The notes under the pieces were generated by a model. The model saw only the letters and a list, made by a program, of their open reading frames with translations. It did not search any database and was not told the origin of the DNA. The position numbers were made by a program, and so were the translations under genes. A stretch of 64,000 bases of DNA. Origin: Hymenobacter siberiensis (GTDB lineage Bacteria > Bacteroidota > Bacteroidia > Cytophagales > Hymenobacteraceae). Shown here piece after piece: positions 33,765-42,012 of the stretch. Where the stretch lies: positions 1,550,001 to 1,614,000 of the forward strand of contig NZ_JAHLZY020000001.1 in the NCBI RefSeq assembly GCF_018967865.2. The letters are read 5' to 3'. Each line of letters opens with the position of its first letter. The stretch's first letter is position 1.

Positions 33765-34621
33765 GTTTGCTGCTTAAAAAAGGCTGTTGTGGCCTCCGCA
33801 ACGTGCCGGGCGGGCGCGGGCAATTCCGCTTCGGGCCAGGGGTGGGCACCGCCAAACATGTGCGTGGCCCCGGTCACCAGCAGCAGCTCCGCATCGGGCT
33901 TAAGCTGCTTGAGCTTGTGGGCCGCCGCCACGCCCACCGTCTCGTCCTCATCACCGTGGATGATGAGCAGCGGCTGCTTCAGCTTGCGGCGCACGTTGTG
34001 CGGAATATCGAGGCGCGGGCGGTTGGCGTGGTAGTTCTCCACAATCTGGTAGTGCATGGGCAGTTCCACGCCGGTGCGGGTGTTGGGCACGTGCAGCACC
34101 CCCACGCGCTGCCACTCATCAAACACCGCCTGGGGCCACTGCGGATGAATTTCGGCGATGGCGGCCCACGTAGCCACGGCCCGGATGCGCGGGTCTTCGG
34201 CGGCTTTCAGCAGCGCCAGGCCGCCGCCCCGGCTGTGGCCGGCCAGGAAAAAACGCTGCAAATTAATCTCAGTGGCGGGCACGGGCGTGGCGCCGGGCGT
34301 AAAAAGTGCGTCGATAACCTGGCCAATGTCATCGAGCTCAACACAGAAATTATTACGCCCAAAAGCCTCCAAATCTTCCAAATCGCCGGTGCCGCCCACC
34401 ACCAGGCCGTTGTGCGACAAGTTCAGCTTCACGCACACAAAGCCCTGCGTGGCGAAATAATCGGCCAGCAGTGGGAAGTGCCCCCAGTCCTTAAACCCCT
34501 TGAAACCGTGCACGAACAGCAGCACCGGTTTGGCGTGGCCGGTAGCCTGGTACGTGGCGTCGGCCTCGAAGGGCCGGCCGTGGGCGGGGCCCGTGAGCAG
34601 GAAGGAGGCGTGGGTGAGCAT
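33761..34621 (-). CDS. Alpha/beta hydrolase (dienelactone hydrolase-like)
   Basis: 286 residues from ATG 34621 (MLTHASFLLTGPAHGRPFEAD); a longer start at 34651 is possible. Fold motifs: oxyanion loop LLFVHGFKGFKDWGHF, nucleophile FLAGHSRGGGLALLKAA with Ser intact, acid in LLIIHGDEDETVG and His in VTGATHMFGG. It likely acts as an esterase or acyl hydrolase on an unknown substrate. It is the first gene of an operon with folK. A TACCTTCG box lies 4 nt upstream of its ATG and may be the -7 element of a leaderless transcript. Confidence 0.85.
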   Translation of the reverse strand: MLTHASFLLTGPAHGRPFEADATYQATGHAKPVLLFVHGFKGFKDWGHFPLLADYFATQGFVCVKLNLSHNGLVVGGTGDLEDLEAFGRNNFCVELDDIGQVIDALFTPGATPVPATEINLQRFFLAGHSRGGGLALLKAAEDPRIRAVATWAAIAEIHPQWPQAVFDEWQRVGVLHVPNTRTGVELPMHYQIVENYHANRPRLDIPHNVRRKLKQPLLIIHGDEDETVGVAAAHKLKQLKPDAELLLVTGATHMFGGAHPWPEAELPAPARHVAEATTAFFKQQT

Positions 34622-34746
34622 AGGGCGAAGGTAGGAGCGAAGCGCAGCCAATTGGCCGCCGACGCGGTTATAATTCGTAGCCGGCCCAAAAGGTTGGCGC
34701 TTCCCGGGTGGTCCCTCCGCCGTTCTGCCGTATCATTGTCGCCGCA

Positions 34747-35754
34747 ATGCCCCAACACTCCCCCTTGTCCCTCGACCAGATTCAGGCCCCCATCGCGGCC
34801 GAAATGGAAGAGTTTGAGCACAAATTCCGCCAGTCGATGCGCACCAAAGTGCTGCTCCTCGACAAGATAATGGGCTACATCGTGAAGCGCAAGGGCAAGC
34901 AAATCCGGCCCATGTTCGTGTTCCTCACGGCCCGCGCCACCCGCCCCGAGCCCGCCACCAGCGACCCGCTGCCCGACGCCAGCTTTCGGGGCGCTGCCCT
35001 TATCGAGCTGCTGCATACCGCTACCCTCGTACACGACGACGTGGTGGACGAGAGTAATTACCGGCGCGGCTTTTTCTCCATCAACGCGCTTTGGAAAAAT
35101 AAAATCGCGGTTTTAGTCGGCGATTATCTCCTCTCGCGTGGCCTCTTACTAGCCCTCGAAAACGACGATTTCGACCTGCTGAAAATCGTGAGTAATGCCG
35201 TGCGCGAATTGAGCGAAGGCGAGTTATTGCAAATCGAAAAAGCTCGCAAATTAGACATCACCGAAGAGGTGTATTTTGACATTATCCGGCAAAAAACCGC
35301 TTCGCTGATTGCCTCCTGCACGGCCGTGGGCGCGGCCTCCGTGGGGGCCGATAAAGAGGTGATTGAGCGTGCCCGTTTATTCGGTGAGAAAGTGGGGATT
35401 GCCTTCCAGATTAAAGACGATTTATTCGATTACGGCACTGCCGAAATTGGAAAGCCCGTGGGCATCGACATCAAAGAAAAAAAGATGACCCTGCCGCTCA
35501 TTTATGCTCTGCAACAGGCTTCCTGGCTCGAAAAGCGCAAGGTTATTTTCAACGTAAAAAATAACGACGGCCACCGCGACCGGGTGCAGCAGGTAATTGA
35601 ATTTGTGAAAAAATCGGGCGGCCTGGACTATGCCATACAAACCATGAAACGCTACCGCGACGAGGCCCTCGCCATCCTCCATACCTTCCCCGAATCGCCC
35701 AGCCGCACGTCGTTGGAAGCGTTGATTAACTACACGATTGAGCGGGAAAAATAA
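34747..35754 (+). CDS. Polyprenyl synthetase family protein (trans-isoprenyl diphosphate synthase)
   Basis: 335 residues from ATG 34747 (MPQHSPLSLDQIQAP). All-alpha fold with the first Asp-rich motif VHDDVVDESNYRRG and the second IKDDLFDYG, the RRG contact after it, and conserved KRKGKQIRPMFVFL in the N-terminal helices. The spacing before the first DDxxD and the length suit long-chain (octaprenyl or heptaprenyl) synthases that make quinone side chains, rather than FPP synthase. The product length cannot be fixed from reading. Its gene is followed by a nested inverted-repeat region. Confidence 0.9.
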   Translation: MPQHSPLSLDQIQAPIAAEMEEFEHKFRQSMRTKVLLLDKIMGYIVKRKGKQIRPMFVFLTARATRPEPATSDPLPDASFRGAALIELLHTATLVHDDVVDESNYRRGFFSINALWKNKIAVLVGDYLLSRGLLLALENDDFDLLKIVSNAVRELSEGELLQIEKARKLDITEEVYFDIIRQKTASLIASCTAVGAASVGADKEVIERARLFGEKVGIAFQIKDDLFDYGTAEIGKPVGIDIKEKKMTLPLIYALQQASWLEKRKVIFNVKNNDGHRDRVQQVIEFVKKSGGLDYAIQTMKRYRDEALAILHTFPESPSRTSLEALINYTIEREK

Positions 35755-35869
35755 ATCACTGATTAGCACTGATTTTAGCGGATTTCACGGATTTTGTAGT
35801 CGACTGCTAATTTTAATGGGTGGTATTATTGCAATGGAGTGGTTTAGAAAGTCATAAAGGGTACTCAAA

Positions 35870-35961
35870 CGGTCATGCAGAGCGCAGCGAAGCATTTTGC
35901 TTGCATCGTTGAACGGGCCTGACGATGCGAGCAAGATGCTTCGCTGCGCTCTGTATGACCG
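35870..35961. repeat. REP-like palindrome, family A copy 4
   Basis: 92 nt; arms CGGTCATGCAGAGCGCAGCG and CGCTGCGCTCTGTATGACCG, inner AAGCATTTTGCTTGCATCG/CGATGCGAGCAAGATGCTT. The GAGCGCAGCGAAGCAT core is the clearest form of this family in the window. Confidence 0.85.
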
Positions 35962-35987
35962 TCCGGGGGCTTTCTAAACAACCCCAA

Positions 35988-36019
35988 TAAAAAAGCCTCT
36001 CATGCGAGAGGCTTTTTTA
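35988..36019. terminator. Bidirectional terminator
   Basis: TAAAAAAGCCTCT (35988-36000) and AGAGGCTTTTTTA (36007-36019) form a stem with a CATGCG loop and A/T tracts on both sides, serving the plus-strand polyprenyl synthase and the minus-strand zinc-ribbon gene. Confidence 0.75.
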
Positions 36020-36106
36020 TGTTTTTATTCTGGGAATCGGGAAAACGAAAGTCGGCTACAAAATCCGTGAAATCCGCTAAAATCCGTGCTAATTAGTGGC
36101 TCAGAA

Positions 36107-36409
36107 TTAGTGGCTCAGTTGGTAGCTCACTTTTTCGGGTGCCACTTCGCTCACTTTAAAGCGGACCCCGGCGGTGGTGCTGTCTACTTCCAGCTGGTGC
36201 GTCATTTCGCAGGTGGGGCACTTCACCTCTTCAATTTCGTGGTTGGCGGCGTGCTTGATGGAGTCGGCACTTTCGTTGATTTCCGGCACACCGATGAGGG
36301 CGGTAAATACCTCGGTCTGGCACTTGTTGCACTCAAATTTGAGGCCCACCGTGCGGCCCTGCAGGTCGGAAAGGGAGGCGGGAGCATTGGCTTGTTGCTG
36401 AATCCACAT
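36107..36409 (-). CDS. Small zinc-ribbon-like hypothetical protein
   Basis: 100 residues from ATG 36409 (MWIQQQANAPASLSDLQGR), chosen over the non-conserved 5' extension to 36550. Two Cys pairs, CNKC at about 30-33 and CPTC at about 65-68, sit on beta-hairpin-like text (LKFECNKCQTEVF and IEEVKCPTCEMTH) and should bind one zinc. The remainder is polar, with no membrane segment. No named family is recognised; it may be a small regulatory or RNA/protein-binding protein. It lies divergent from the P450 gene. Confidence 0.55.
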   Translation of the reverse strand: MWIQQQANAPASLSDLQGRTVGLKFECNKCQTEVFTALIGVPEINESADSIKHAANHEIEEVKCPTCEMTHQLEVDSTTAGVRFKVSEVAPEKVSYQLSH

Positions 36410-36532
36410 AACGGAGAAGGGTTTTTGGGATGGCAAGAAAGATAAGTGGCGCTCGGGAGCTGGAGCCGTACTAGGTGCCTTTGGCTGTACGCGGGTAGGG
36501 GCAAAAAAGATGAGCCGGCGCGTGGTCAGCTG

Positions 36533-36540
36533 TATTTTTG
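36533..36540 (+). promoter_or_regulatory. Putative -7 box of the cytochrome P450 gene (TATTTTTG)
   Basis: A match to TAnnTTTG 28 nt before the P450 ATG at 36569. No certain -33 element. Confidence 0.35.
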
Positions 36541-36568
36541 GGGGCCGCATCCAAGTGCGGCCCGTACC

Positions 36569-37987
36569 ATGAGCGAGCTGCTGGTTGCTGATAAAGCTTC
36601 GGAAACGCCATTTCGGCTGCCCCGGCTGCCGCGCTGGCGCTCGCTGCTGCGCTCATTCGCCCTGGCCAAGGACCCGCTGCCGGTGCTGAACCAGGTGCTG
36701 GCCCGCCACGGCGATACGGTGGAGCTGTTCATTGGTGGGGTCGAAAAAAGCATTCTCACCCGCGACCCCGGCCTTATTCAGCACGTGTTGCAGAAGAACA
36801 ATCGGAACTACGCCAAGTCGAAGTTCACGCGGGGCTTTTCGCGCTACATCGGCCACGGCCTGCTCACCAACGACGGCCCCGACTGGCTGCGGCAGCGCCG
36901 GCTCATTCAGCCCGGTTTTCACCGGCAGCGGGTGGCGGGCCTCACTGGCCTCATGCAGGAAATAACGACCGAAACGCTGGCCCCGCTGGTGGCGCAGGCC
37001 ATGGCTGCGGGCGGCGTGGCCACCGTGGCCGTACACGAATTGATGACGCGCCTGACCTTCCGCATCATTGCCCGCTCGGTGTTCAGCACCAATTTCCCGG
37101 AGGCCGAACTGGACCGGCTGGCGGGGCTGATTACCGAGATTCAGGCGTTTTTCGTGCGCTCCATCCGGCAGCCGTACCTCAAGCCGTGGTTTCGGTTGCG
37201 GGGGCGGTTTGCGTATCACGATGCGCTGGCCGCCGAGCTGCGCACGCTGCTGGGTGGCCTCATCGCCCAGCGCCAGCAGGCCAACGCCCACCCCAACGCC
37301 CCCACGCCGCCCGACGACCTGCTGCAAATGCTGCTCGACGTGCGCTACGAGGACACCGGCGAACCCATGCCCGCCGACCGGCTCATAGACGAGTCGCTCA
37401 TCCTGCTCGTGGCTGGCCACGAAACCAGCGCCAACGCCCTCACCTGGCTGACCTACCTGCTGGCCCACCATCCGGCCGAGGCCGTGGTTATTCAACAGGA
37501 AATGGCCGCCGTGCTGGCCGGCCGCACCCCCACGTTTGAGGACCTACCGCGCCTCGGCACGGCCCTCTATGCCGTGCAGGAAGCCATGCGCCGCTATCCG
37601 CCCGCCTGGATGGTGGACCGCGTGGCCCTGGCCGATGACGAATACCAGGGCCTGCGTATTCCCAAAGGTACGCTGTTTTCGCTTTATTTCCACGGCCTGC
37701 ACCACAACCCGAAATATTGGCCCGCGCCCGAGGAATTCCGGCCCGGCCGCTTCGCGCCCAGCCCGGCGCAGCCGGTGCAGGCCAATGCTTACGTGCCCTT
37801 TGGTGGTGGGCCGCGCCTGTGCATCGGCATGCAGTTCGCCCTCACCGAAATGCAGCTCGTGACGCTGGAGCTGCTGCGGCAGTTTGATGTTGAGTGGGTG
37901 GCTGGCCAGCCGCCCGTGGCCATGCAGCCGCTCGTTACGCTAAGGCCGAAAAACGACTTTCAGGTACGGCTGCGGGTACGGGGGTAA
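36569..37987 (+). CDS. Cytochrome P450
   Basis: 472 residues from ATG 36569 (MSELLVADKASETPFRLP). P450 landmarks: C-helix WLRQRRLIQPGFH near 105-120, I-helix oxygen-activation motif LLVAGHETSANALTW near 275-290, K-helix ExxR (QEAMRRYPPAW), PERF-like EEFRPGRFAP, and heme-binding FGGGPRLCIGMQF with the thiolate Cys. It is a heme monooxygenase needing an unlinked redox partner; none is adjacent. The length and GHETS motif suit the class I bacterial/fatty-acid-like group (CYP102/CYP4-like). The substrate is unknown. Followed by a palindromic repeat before the converging stress protein genes. Confidence 0.92.
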   Translation: MSELLVADKASETPFRLPRLPRWRSLLRSFALAKDPLPVLNQVLARHGDTVELFIGGVEKSILTRDPGLIQHVLQKNNRNYAKSKFTRGFSRYIGHGLLTNDGPDWLRQRRLIQPGFHRQRVAGLTGLMQEITTETLAPLVAQAMAAGGVATVAVHELMTRLTFRIIARSVFSTNFPEAELDRLAGLITEIQAFFVRSIRQPYLKPWFRLRGRFAYHDALAAELRTLLGGLIAQRQQANAHPNAPTPPDDLLQMLLDVRYEDTGEPMPADRLIDESLILLVAGHETSANALTWLTYLLAHHPAEAVVIQQEMAAVLAGRTPTFEDLPRLGTALYAVQEAMRRYPPAWMVDRVALADDEYQGLRIPKGTLFSLYFHGLHHNPKYWPAPEEFRPGRFAPSPAQPVQANAYVPFGGGPRLCIGMQFALTEMQLVTLELLRQFDVEWVAGQPPVAMQPLVTLRPKNDFQVRLRVRG

Positions 37988-38020
37988 ACGTTTTTGATTG
38001 CAGAACGAACTTGTTAGACC

Positions 38021-38101
38021 GTCATGCAGAGCACAGCATCTTTACCGCAGTAGTAAAGAATTAGTATCGAGGTAAAGATGCTTCGCTGCGCTCTGCATGA
38101 C
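38021..38101. repeat. REP-like palindrome, family A copy 5, with a left-arm deletion
   Basis: Right arm GGTAAAGATGCTTCGCTGCG then CTCTGCATGAC is full-length. The left arm GTCATGCAGAGCACAGCATC lacks about five nucleotides of the GCGCAGCGAAGC core, leaving a bulge. Intergenic between converging P450 and universal stress protein genes. Confidence 0.8.
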
Positions 38102-38142
38102 AGTCCTGATTGTGGCGGTCTGAATAACCAAACGGCCAATAA

Positions 38143-38997
38143 CTACGCGGCCAGATGGTACGTCAGCACTGGTGGGAAGGCGTGGGTAGCCACGGTTTCG
38201 GCAATGCTGGTGCTTAGGAAGCGGCTCAGGCCCGAGCGGGCGTGCGTGGGAATGACCACCATATCGGCTCCTACCTGCTGGGCGTATTCTTCGATGCCGA
38301 GGCTGGTGCGCTCCGCGTCTACCTCGGCCGTCTGGCAGTTGTGCAGGTGATGCTGCCGGGCAAAAGCCTGCATTTGCTGCTGGGCGACGTGGCTGCTGCC
38401 GCCGGCCGCTACGTGCAGCAGGTGCAGCGTGGCATTGGGAAAATCGGCTTGTACCTGGCGCAGGCCTTCGAGGGCGCTGGCAGCATCGGCCGCGAAATCG
38501 GACGGAAACACGATGTTCTGCACGTCGAAATCGGTGTGTGGGTGCTTCACGGTGAGCATCGGGCAGGGGGGCAGTCGAATGATGCGCTCGGTGGTGGAGC
38601 TCACGAAAAAGTGCTCTACCGCGCCGTGGCCGCGCGCGCCCAGCACCACCAGGTCGGGGTGGTCGCGCCGGATGGCATGCAGAATTCCATCGCCGACGCG
38701 GGCAATTTCTACTTCGTCCTGCACCGGTACTTCGGGGGCCAGCTGGGCGGCCTCATCGCGCAGGAAGTGCATTCGCCGCTTGGTGGTTTCCAGTAGCTTG
38801 ATGGTGAAAATCCGGTCGACGCTGTGGGCACCCGTCGGGATGCCCATCGTGCTGAAGCCGCCTGCTACGCCCTCGGCTTCTTCCAGCACATACAGCAGCG
38901 TGACGCGGCCATCCGTGCGTTTGGCCAACTGCAAGGCCACTTCAAAAGCGTTGTGGGCTTCGGGCGAAAAATCGGTGCAAACCAATATGTTCTTCAT
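38143..38997 (-). CDS. Universal stress protein, tandem UspA domains (copy 1)
   Basis: 284 residues in two UspA-like halves. Each begins with a beta strand (ILVCTDFSPEAHNAFEVALQLA and QNIVFPSDFAADAASALEGLRQV) and ends with a VVxGxxGxG type segment (VVLGARGHGAVEHFFVSST in half 1; VVIPTHARSGLSRFLSTSIAE in half 2). The first half retains the G-2x-G-9x-G(S/T) ATP-binding pattern; the second is degenerate. Such proteins respond to stress and may bind ATP. It is a paralog of 39288-40160, arranged in tandem on the same strand. The product is cytosolic. Confidence 0.85.
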   Translation of the reverse strand: MKNILVCTDFSPEAHNAFEVALQLAKRTDGRVTLLYVLEEAEGVAGGFSTMGIPTGAHSVDRIFTIKLLETTKRRMHFLRDEAAQLAPEVPVQDEVEIARVGDGILHAIRRDHPDLVVLGARGHGAVEHFFVSSTTERIIRLPPCPMLTVKHPHTDFDVQNIVFPSDFAADAASALEGLRQVQADFPNATLHLLHVAAGGSSHVAQQQMQAFARQHHLHNCQTAEVDAERTSLGIEEYAQQVGADMVVIPTHARSGLSRFLSTSIAETVATHAFPPVLTYHLAA

Positions 38998-39287
38998 GGC
39001 CGAAGTGGAATTAGGGTGGGCAGTAATCCGTCATTTTTGCCGTGTAATGGCGGGGCGCAGCCATTGAGTTGTTCTATAAGTTGCCACATAAATTTCAGGA
39101 TTAATATTTATAATTAGCTATTTGTATTATAATATTGATTTAAAGGTGTTTAAGTGAAATGATTGTCGGATTTTTGGAGGATAGCACTTATTAGAAGCCT
39201 GGGCATTCAACAAAAAAGGCTGCCCCTGGGGCAACCTTTTTTGTTGGGATGTATCCGTTGTAATAGCGTGTGAAACCTGGGCGCTCG
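38998..39287. other. Intergenic between the two stress protein genes, with a terminator at 39208-39246
   Basis: CAACAAAAAAGGCTGCCCC (39208-39226) pairs with GGGGCAACCTTTTTTGTTG (39228-39246), a strong hairpin with A/T tracts on both sides, ending the upstream stress protein gene at 39288. The region 39080-39190 is A/T rich (for example TTAATATTTATAATTAGC) and should carry the promoter of the 38143-38997 gene. Confidence 0.7.
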
Positions 39288-40160
39288 CTATGCCAGATGG
39301 TAAGTGAGCACCGGTGGGAAGGCATTGGTCGCCACCGCTTCAGCGATGCTACTTTGGAAGAGACGGCTGAGGCCAGAGCGGGCGCGGGTCGGAATCACCA
39401 CCAGGTCGGCGCTGACCTGCCGGGCAAATTGCTCGATGCCGGCGCTGGTGCTGTCGGCGGAGATGGAGGCGGTCTGGAAGCTAGTCAGCTGGGCGCGTTC
39501 GGCAAAGGCCAGCTCGTGCTGCCGGGTCGTGGTGGTTTCGGCGCCGTTCGTGACGTGTAGCAGGTGCACAACGGCGTTGGGGAAAGCGGCCTGCACCTGC
39601 TGCAAACCAGCAATGGCCCCGGTCGATTCCTCCGTGAAATCAGACGGGAATACGATGTTGCGCACCTCAAACGTGCTTTGCTGATGCTTCACGGTCAGAA
39701 CCGGCACCTTGGCCAGCCGGATGAGCCGCTCGGTGTTCGAACCCACAAAAAAGTTCTCCATCGCCCCGTGGCCCTGCGCGCCCATCACCACCAGGTCGGA
39801 GCCGTGGCGCTCCACGGCTTTCAGAATGCCGTCGCCGATGCGGTCAGCTTCCACGGCATCGGTTACCGGCACGCCGGGGGCCAGGGTTTCGGCTTCGTTG
39901 CGCAGGGCGTGCAGCCGGCCCTTGGTCACCTCCATCAGTTTGATGAAGAAAATCTTGTCGATGCCGCCGTCGCTGTTGGGTAGCTCGCTGCCGTTCACGG
40001 GGCCGCCGTAGGTGCTGAAATTGCCCGTGTTTGTCTCGGGGGCTTCCAGTACGTGCAGCAGGGTTACGGTGCCGCCGGTTTGACGGGCCAGCTGCAGGGC
40101 TACCTCAAACGCATGGTGCGACTCGGCCGAAAAGTCGGTGGGAACAAGAATGTTTTTCAT
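39288..40160 (-). CDS. Universal stress protein, tandem UspA domains (copy 2)
   Basis: 290 residues and the same two-domain plan as copy 1. N-half: ILVPTDFSAESHHAFEVALQLA, VVMGAQGHGAMENFFVGSN; C-half: RNIVFPSDFTEESTGAIAGLQQV, VVIPTRARSGLSRLFQSSIAEAV. It is clearly paralogous to copy 1, with an insert of about ten residues at NSDGGIDKIF. A tandem duplication with separate terminators suggests separate regulation. About 280 bp lie upstream before the next gene (40441), with no motif I can assign beyond A/T-rich text. Confidence 0.85.
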   Translation of the reverse strand: MKNILVPTDFSAESHHAFEVALQLARQTGGTVTLLHVLEAPETNTGNFSTYGGPVNGSELPNSDGGIDKIFFIKLMEVTKGRLHALRNEAETLAPGVPVTDAVEADRIGDGILKAVERHGSDLVVMGAQGHGAMENFFVGSNTERLIRLAKVPVLTVKHQQSTFEVRNIVFPSDFTEESTGAIAGLQQVQAAFPNAVVHLLHVTNGAETTTTRQHELAFAERAQLTSFQTASISADSTSAGIEQFARQVSADLVVIPTRARSGLSRLFQSSIAEAVATNAFPPVLTYHLA

Positions 40161-40440
40161 AGGGAAAAGATATTGGGTGCTGAAAGATGCAGCGCGGGTA
40201 AGGAAGCCACTATAATAAAGCTTGTGCGGAATAATGCGTTAGATTAATGCGCGAGATTCAGCAGTGGCCGAAAAGCATCCCAAGACGCATTGTTGCAAAT
40301 CGTCTGTTTGTGCATATAAGCATTTTTCCCGCATTAACATTAATGTTTACGTAGATTACTAACTTAGGTCGTAAGCTTCTGCGTAATAGGGCTTATTCCA
40401 GCGCCCAATCCTCACTTCCGCTTCATCTTTTTGCCCCGCA

Positions 40441-41766
40441 CTACTCCTTTAGCAGCTTGTCAATCTCCTTATTAAAACCATCGATTTCTTCCTGATAATA
40501 TCGGCCCGTGCCCGGCCCTGAGAAGCCGGTATGAATCTTCCGCACGTTGCCTTTTTTATCCAGGAAAATGGTGGTCGGAAACGCTACGAATTTTGCCAGC
40601 TGCGGCAGCGACCGCGCCACCGAATCCTTATCGGAAACGCCCGCAAAAGCTACGTCGTAGCCAATGTGAAACCGCTCGCGCATGTTGCGCAGCTTGGGTG
40701 CCGACTTGGTGTAGTCGCCGCTGCGTTCGTAGCCCAGGCCGATGATTTCCACGCCGCGCGCCTTATTCTTTTCGTACCACGGGGCCAGAAAGTTGGTTTC
40801 GTCCATGCAGTTGGGGCACCACGAGCCCAGAATTTGCACCACCACCACCTTGCCCCGGTACTTGGGGTCGGTGGGGGAGATGCTGCCGCCTTCCAGCACG
40901 TTCGGGAACTTGAAATTCAGCCGCGATTCGCCTTTTTTGAGGTAGACAAGGGTGTCGGCGTCGGGCAGCTTGGCCTTGGGGTCGGGCACGGCCGTCCAGG
41001 TTTCGTGACCCGCTTTGCCGGAGTAGAAGTCGCCGAACAGCGTGTTAGGCGCGTATTCCTTGGTGATATCCACCGGTTCCTTCGGTCCGTTGTGGGCCGT
41101 GAACAGAAAGGCGTGGCTGCCGTCGAAGGTGCTCAGCTTTATATCCTGGCCGCTTACCTGGCCGCTGAGGTAGCGATAGTCGCCAGTGTTGGTCAGGAAG
41201 GTGCCGGTGAGCAGACTGCCCTGCTGGGTGAAGACCCCCGTGGCCGGGTAGCGCTTGCCGTTATCGTCGAAGGTAGCCCGCCAGGTACCGTTAAAGTCAC
41301 CCGGCTTTTCCGCCGATTGAGCGGCTGGGAACAGCTCCTGCGCACCCGCCGTGGCCGTCATTGGCACGCGATAGGGCGTTTTGGAATCATACTTCACCCA
41401 AGTGCCTTTCAGCTTATCCGCGCCGTCGGCCCGCACGACCAGCGCCGCATCAAAAGCGTGCATCCTTATCGTAGTAGAGTCGCCGGCCGATTTAATGTCC
41501 TCGCAGCGCAGCCGTTCCTCGCCGTTCAGGCCTTTGTTAATAAGATAAACCACCGGCTTGCCGTCTTCATCTTTCACCTCAAATAAAAACGGGATTCCCT
41601 GGCCCTGCGTGGCCAGTACGCCGCGCCACGGGCCGGGCGTGAGCACCGGGGCTCCGGCCGCGCCGCCGGTAGCGGCCGTTTCGGAAGAAGTGGAATTGGA
41701 TGAGCAGCCGGCGAGGCTCAGGCCCAGCGTGGCCGTAGCCAGCAGCGAAAGGGAAATTGATGTCAT
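40441..41766 (-). CDS. TlpA/thioredoxin-like lipoprotein with N-terminal accessory domain
   Basis: 441 residues. The start MTSISLSLLATATLGLSLAGC is a lipoprotein signal with the lipobox Cys followed by SSNSTSSETA. Residues ~40-260 are beta-rich (WRGVLATQGQGIPFLFEVKDEDG, then FNGTWRATFDDNGKRYPATG) without a recognised family. The C-terminal ~150 residues are a thioredoxin fold with CxxC in LGSWCPNCMDE and a cis-Pro-like segment FPTTIFLDKKGNVRKIHTGFSG. It probably reduces disulfides or handles thiol oxidation in the periplasm, facing the inner or outer membrane by its lipid anchor. Divergent from aconitase. Confidence 0.82.
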   Translation of the reverse strand: MTSISLSLLATATLGLSLAGCSSNSTSSETAATGGAAGAPVLTPGPWRGVLATQGQGIPFLFEVKDEDGKPVVYLINKGLNGEERLRCEDIKSAGDSTTIRMHAFDAALVVRADGADKLKGTWVKYDSKTPYRVPMTATAGAQELFPAAQSAEKPGDFNGTWRATFDDNGKRYPATGVFTQQGSLLTGTFLTNTGDYRYLSGQVSGQDIKLSTFDGSHAFLFTAHNGPKEPVDITKEYAPNTLFGDFYSGKAGHETWTAVPDPKAKLPDADTLVYLKKGESRLNFKFPNVLEGGSISPTDPKYRGKVVVVQILGSWCPNCMDETNFLAPWYEKNKARGVEIIGLGYERSGDYTKSAPKLRNMRERFHIGYDVAFAGVSDKDSVARSLPQLAKFVAFPTTIFLDKKGNVRKIHTGFSGPGTGRYYQEEIDGFNKEIDKLLKE

Positions 41767-41974
41767 GGTAAGCGCAAAAATGCAGACAGAAGCCCAACAA
41801 CCAAGCCCCGGGCCGTTAGGTTACGCCTGCCTTTGCGTACCGCTGCGGAAACCTCCGCGCACCTCCGCGAGAAATAACGGCCGCCCCACCCCGAACGCCA
41901 CCCCAAAAAATCACGTTAAACCTATGAAAACCCGCATCGGCGCATTTTGGCTAGGTACAACTTAGCCGGAGTGC

Positions 41975-41982
41975 TACATTTG
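41975..41982 (+). promoter_or_regulatory. Putative -7 box of the aconitase gene (TACATTTG)
   Basis: Exact TAnnTTTG match 31 nt before the ATG at 42013; a TTTG lies 25 nt further upstream (41946-41949), somewhat far for a -33 element. A degenerate ACCTCCGCG repeat lies at 41849-41870 in the same gap. Confidence 0.4.
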
Positions 41983-42012
41983 CGCAACCACTCTTTATAT
42001 AACACGCATCCT

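Larger units (their letters stand above)
35757..36098. repeat. Long nested inverted repeat with a REP-like palindrome inside
   Basis: Arms 35757-35804 and 36051-36098 are 48-nt inverted copies with three mismatches; each contains TTAGCGGATTTCACGGATTTT or its complement. Inside, TGGTTTAGAAAG/CTTTCTAAAC arms surround the family A palindrome 35870-35961, and a terminator hairpin follows at 35988-36019. The structure lies between the convergent polyprenyl synthase and the small zinc-ribbon gene. Confidence 0.8.
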
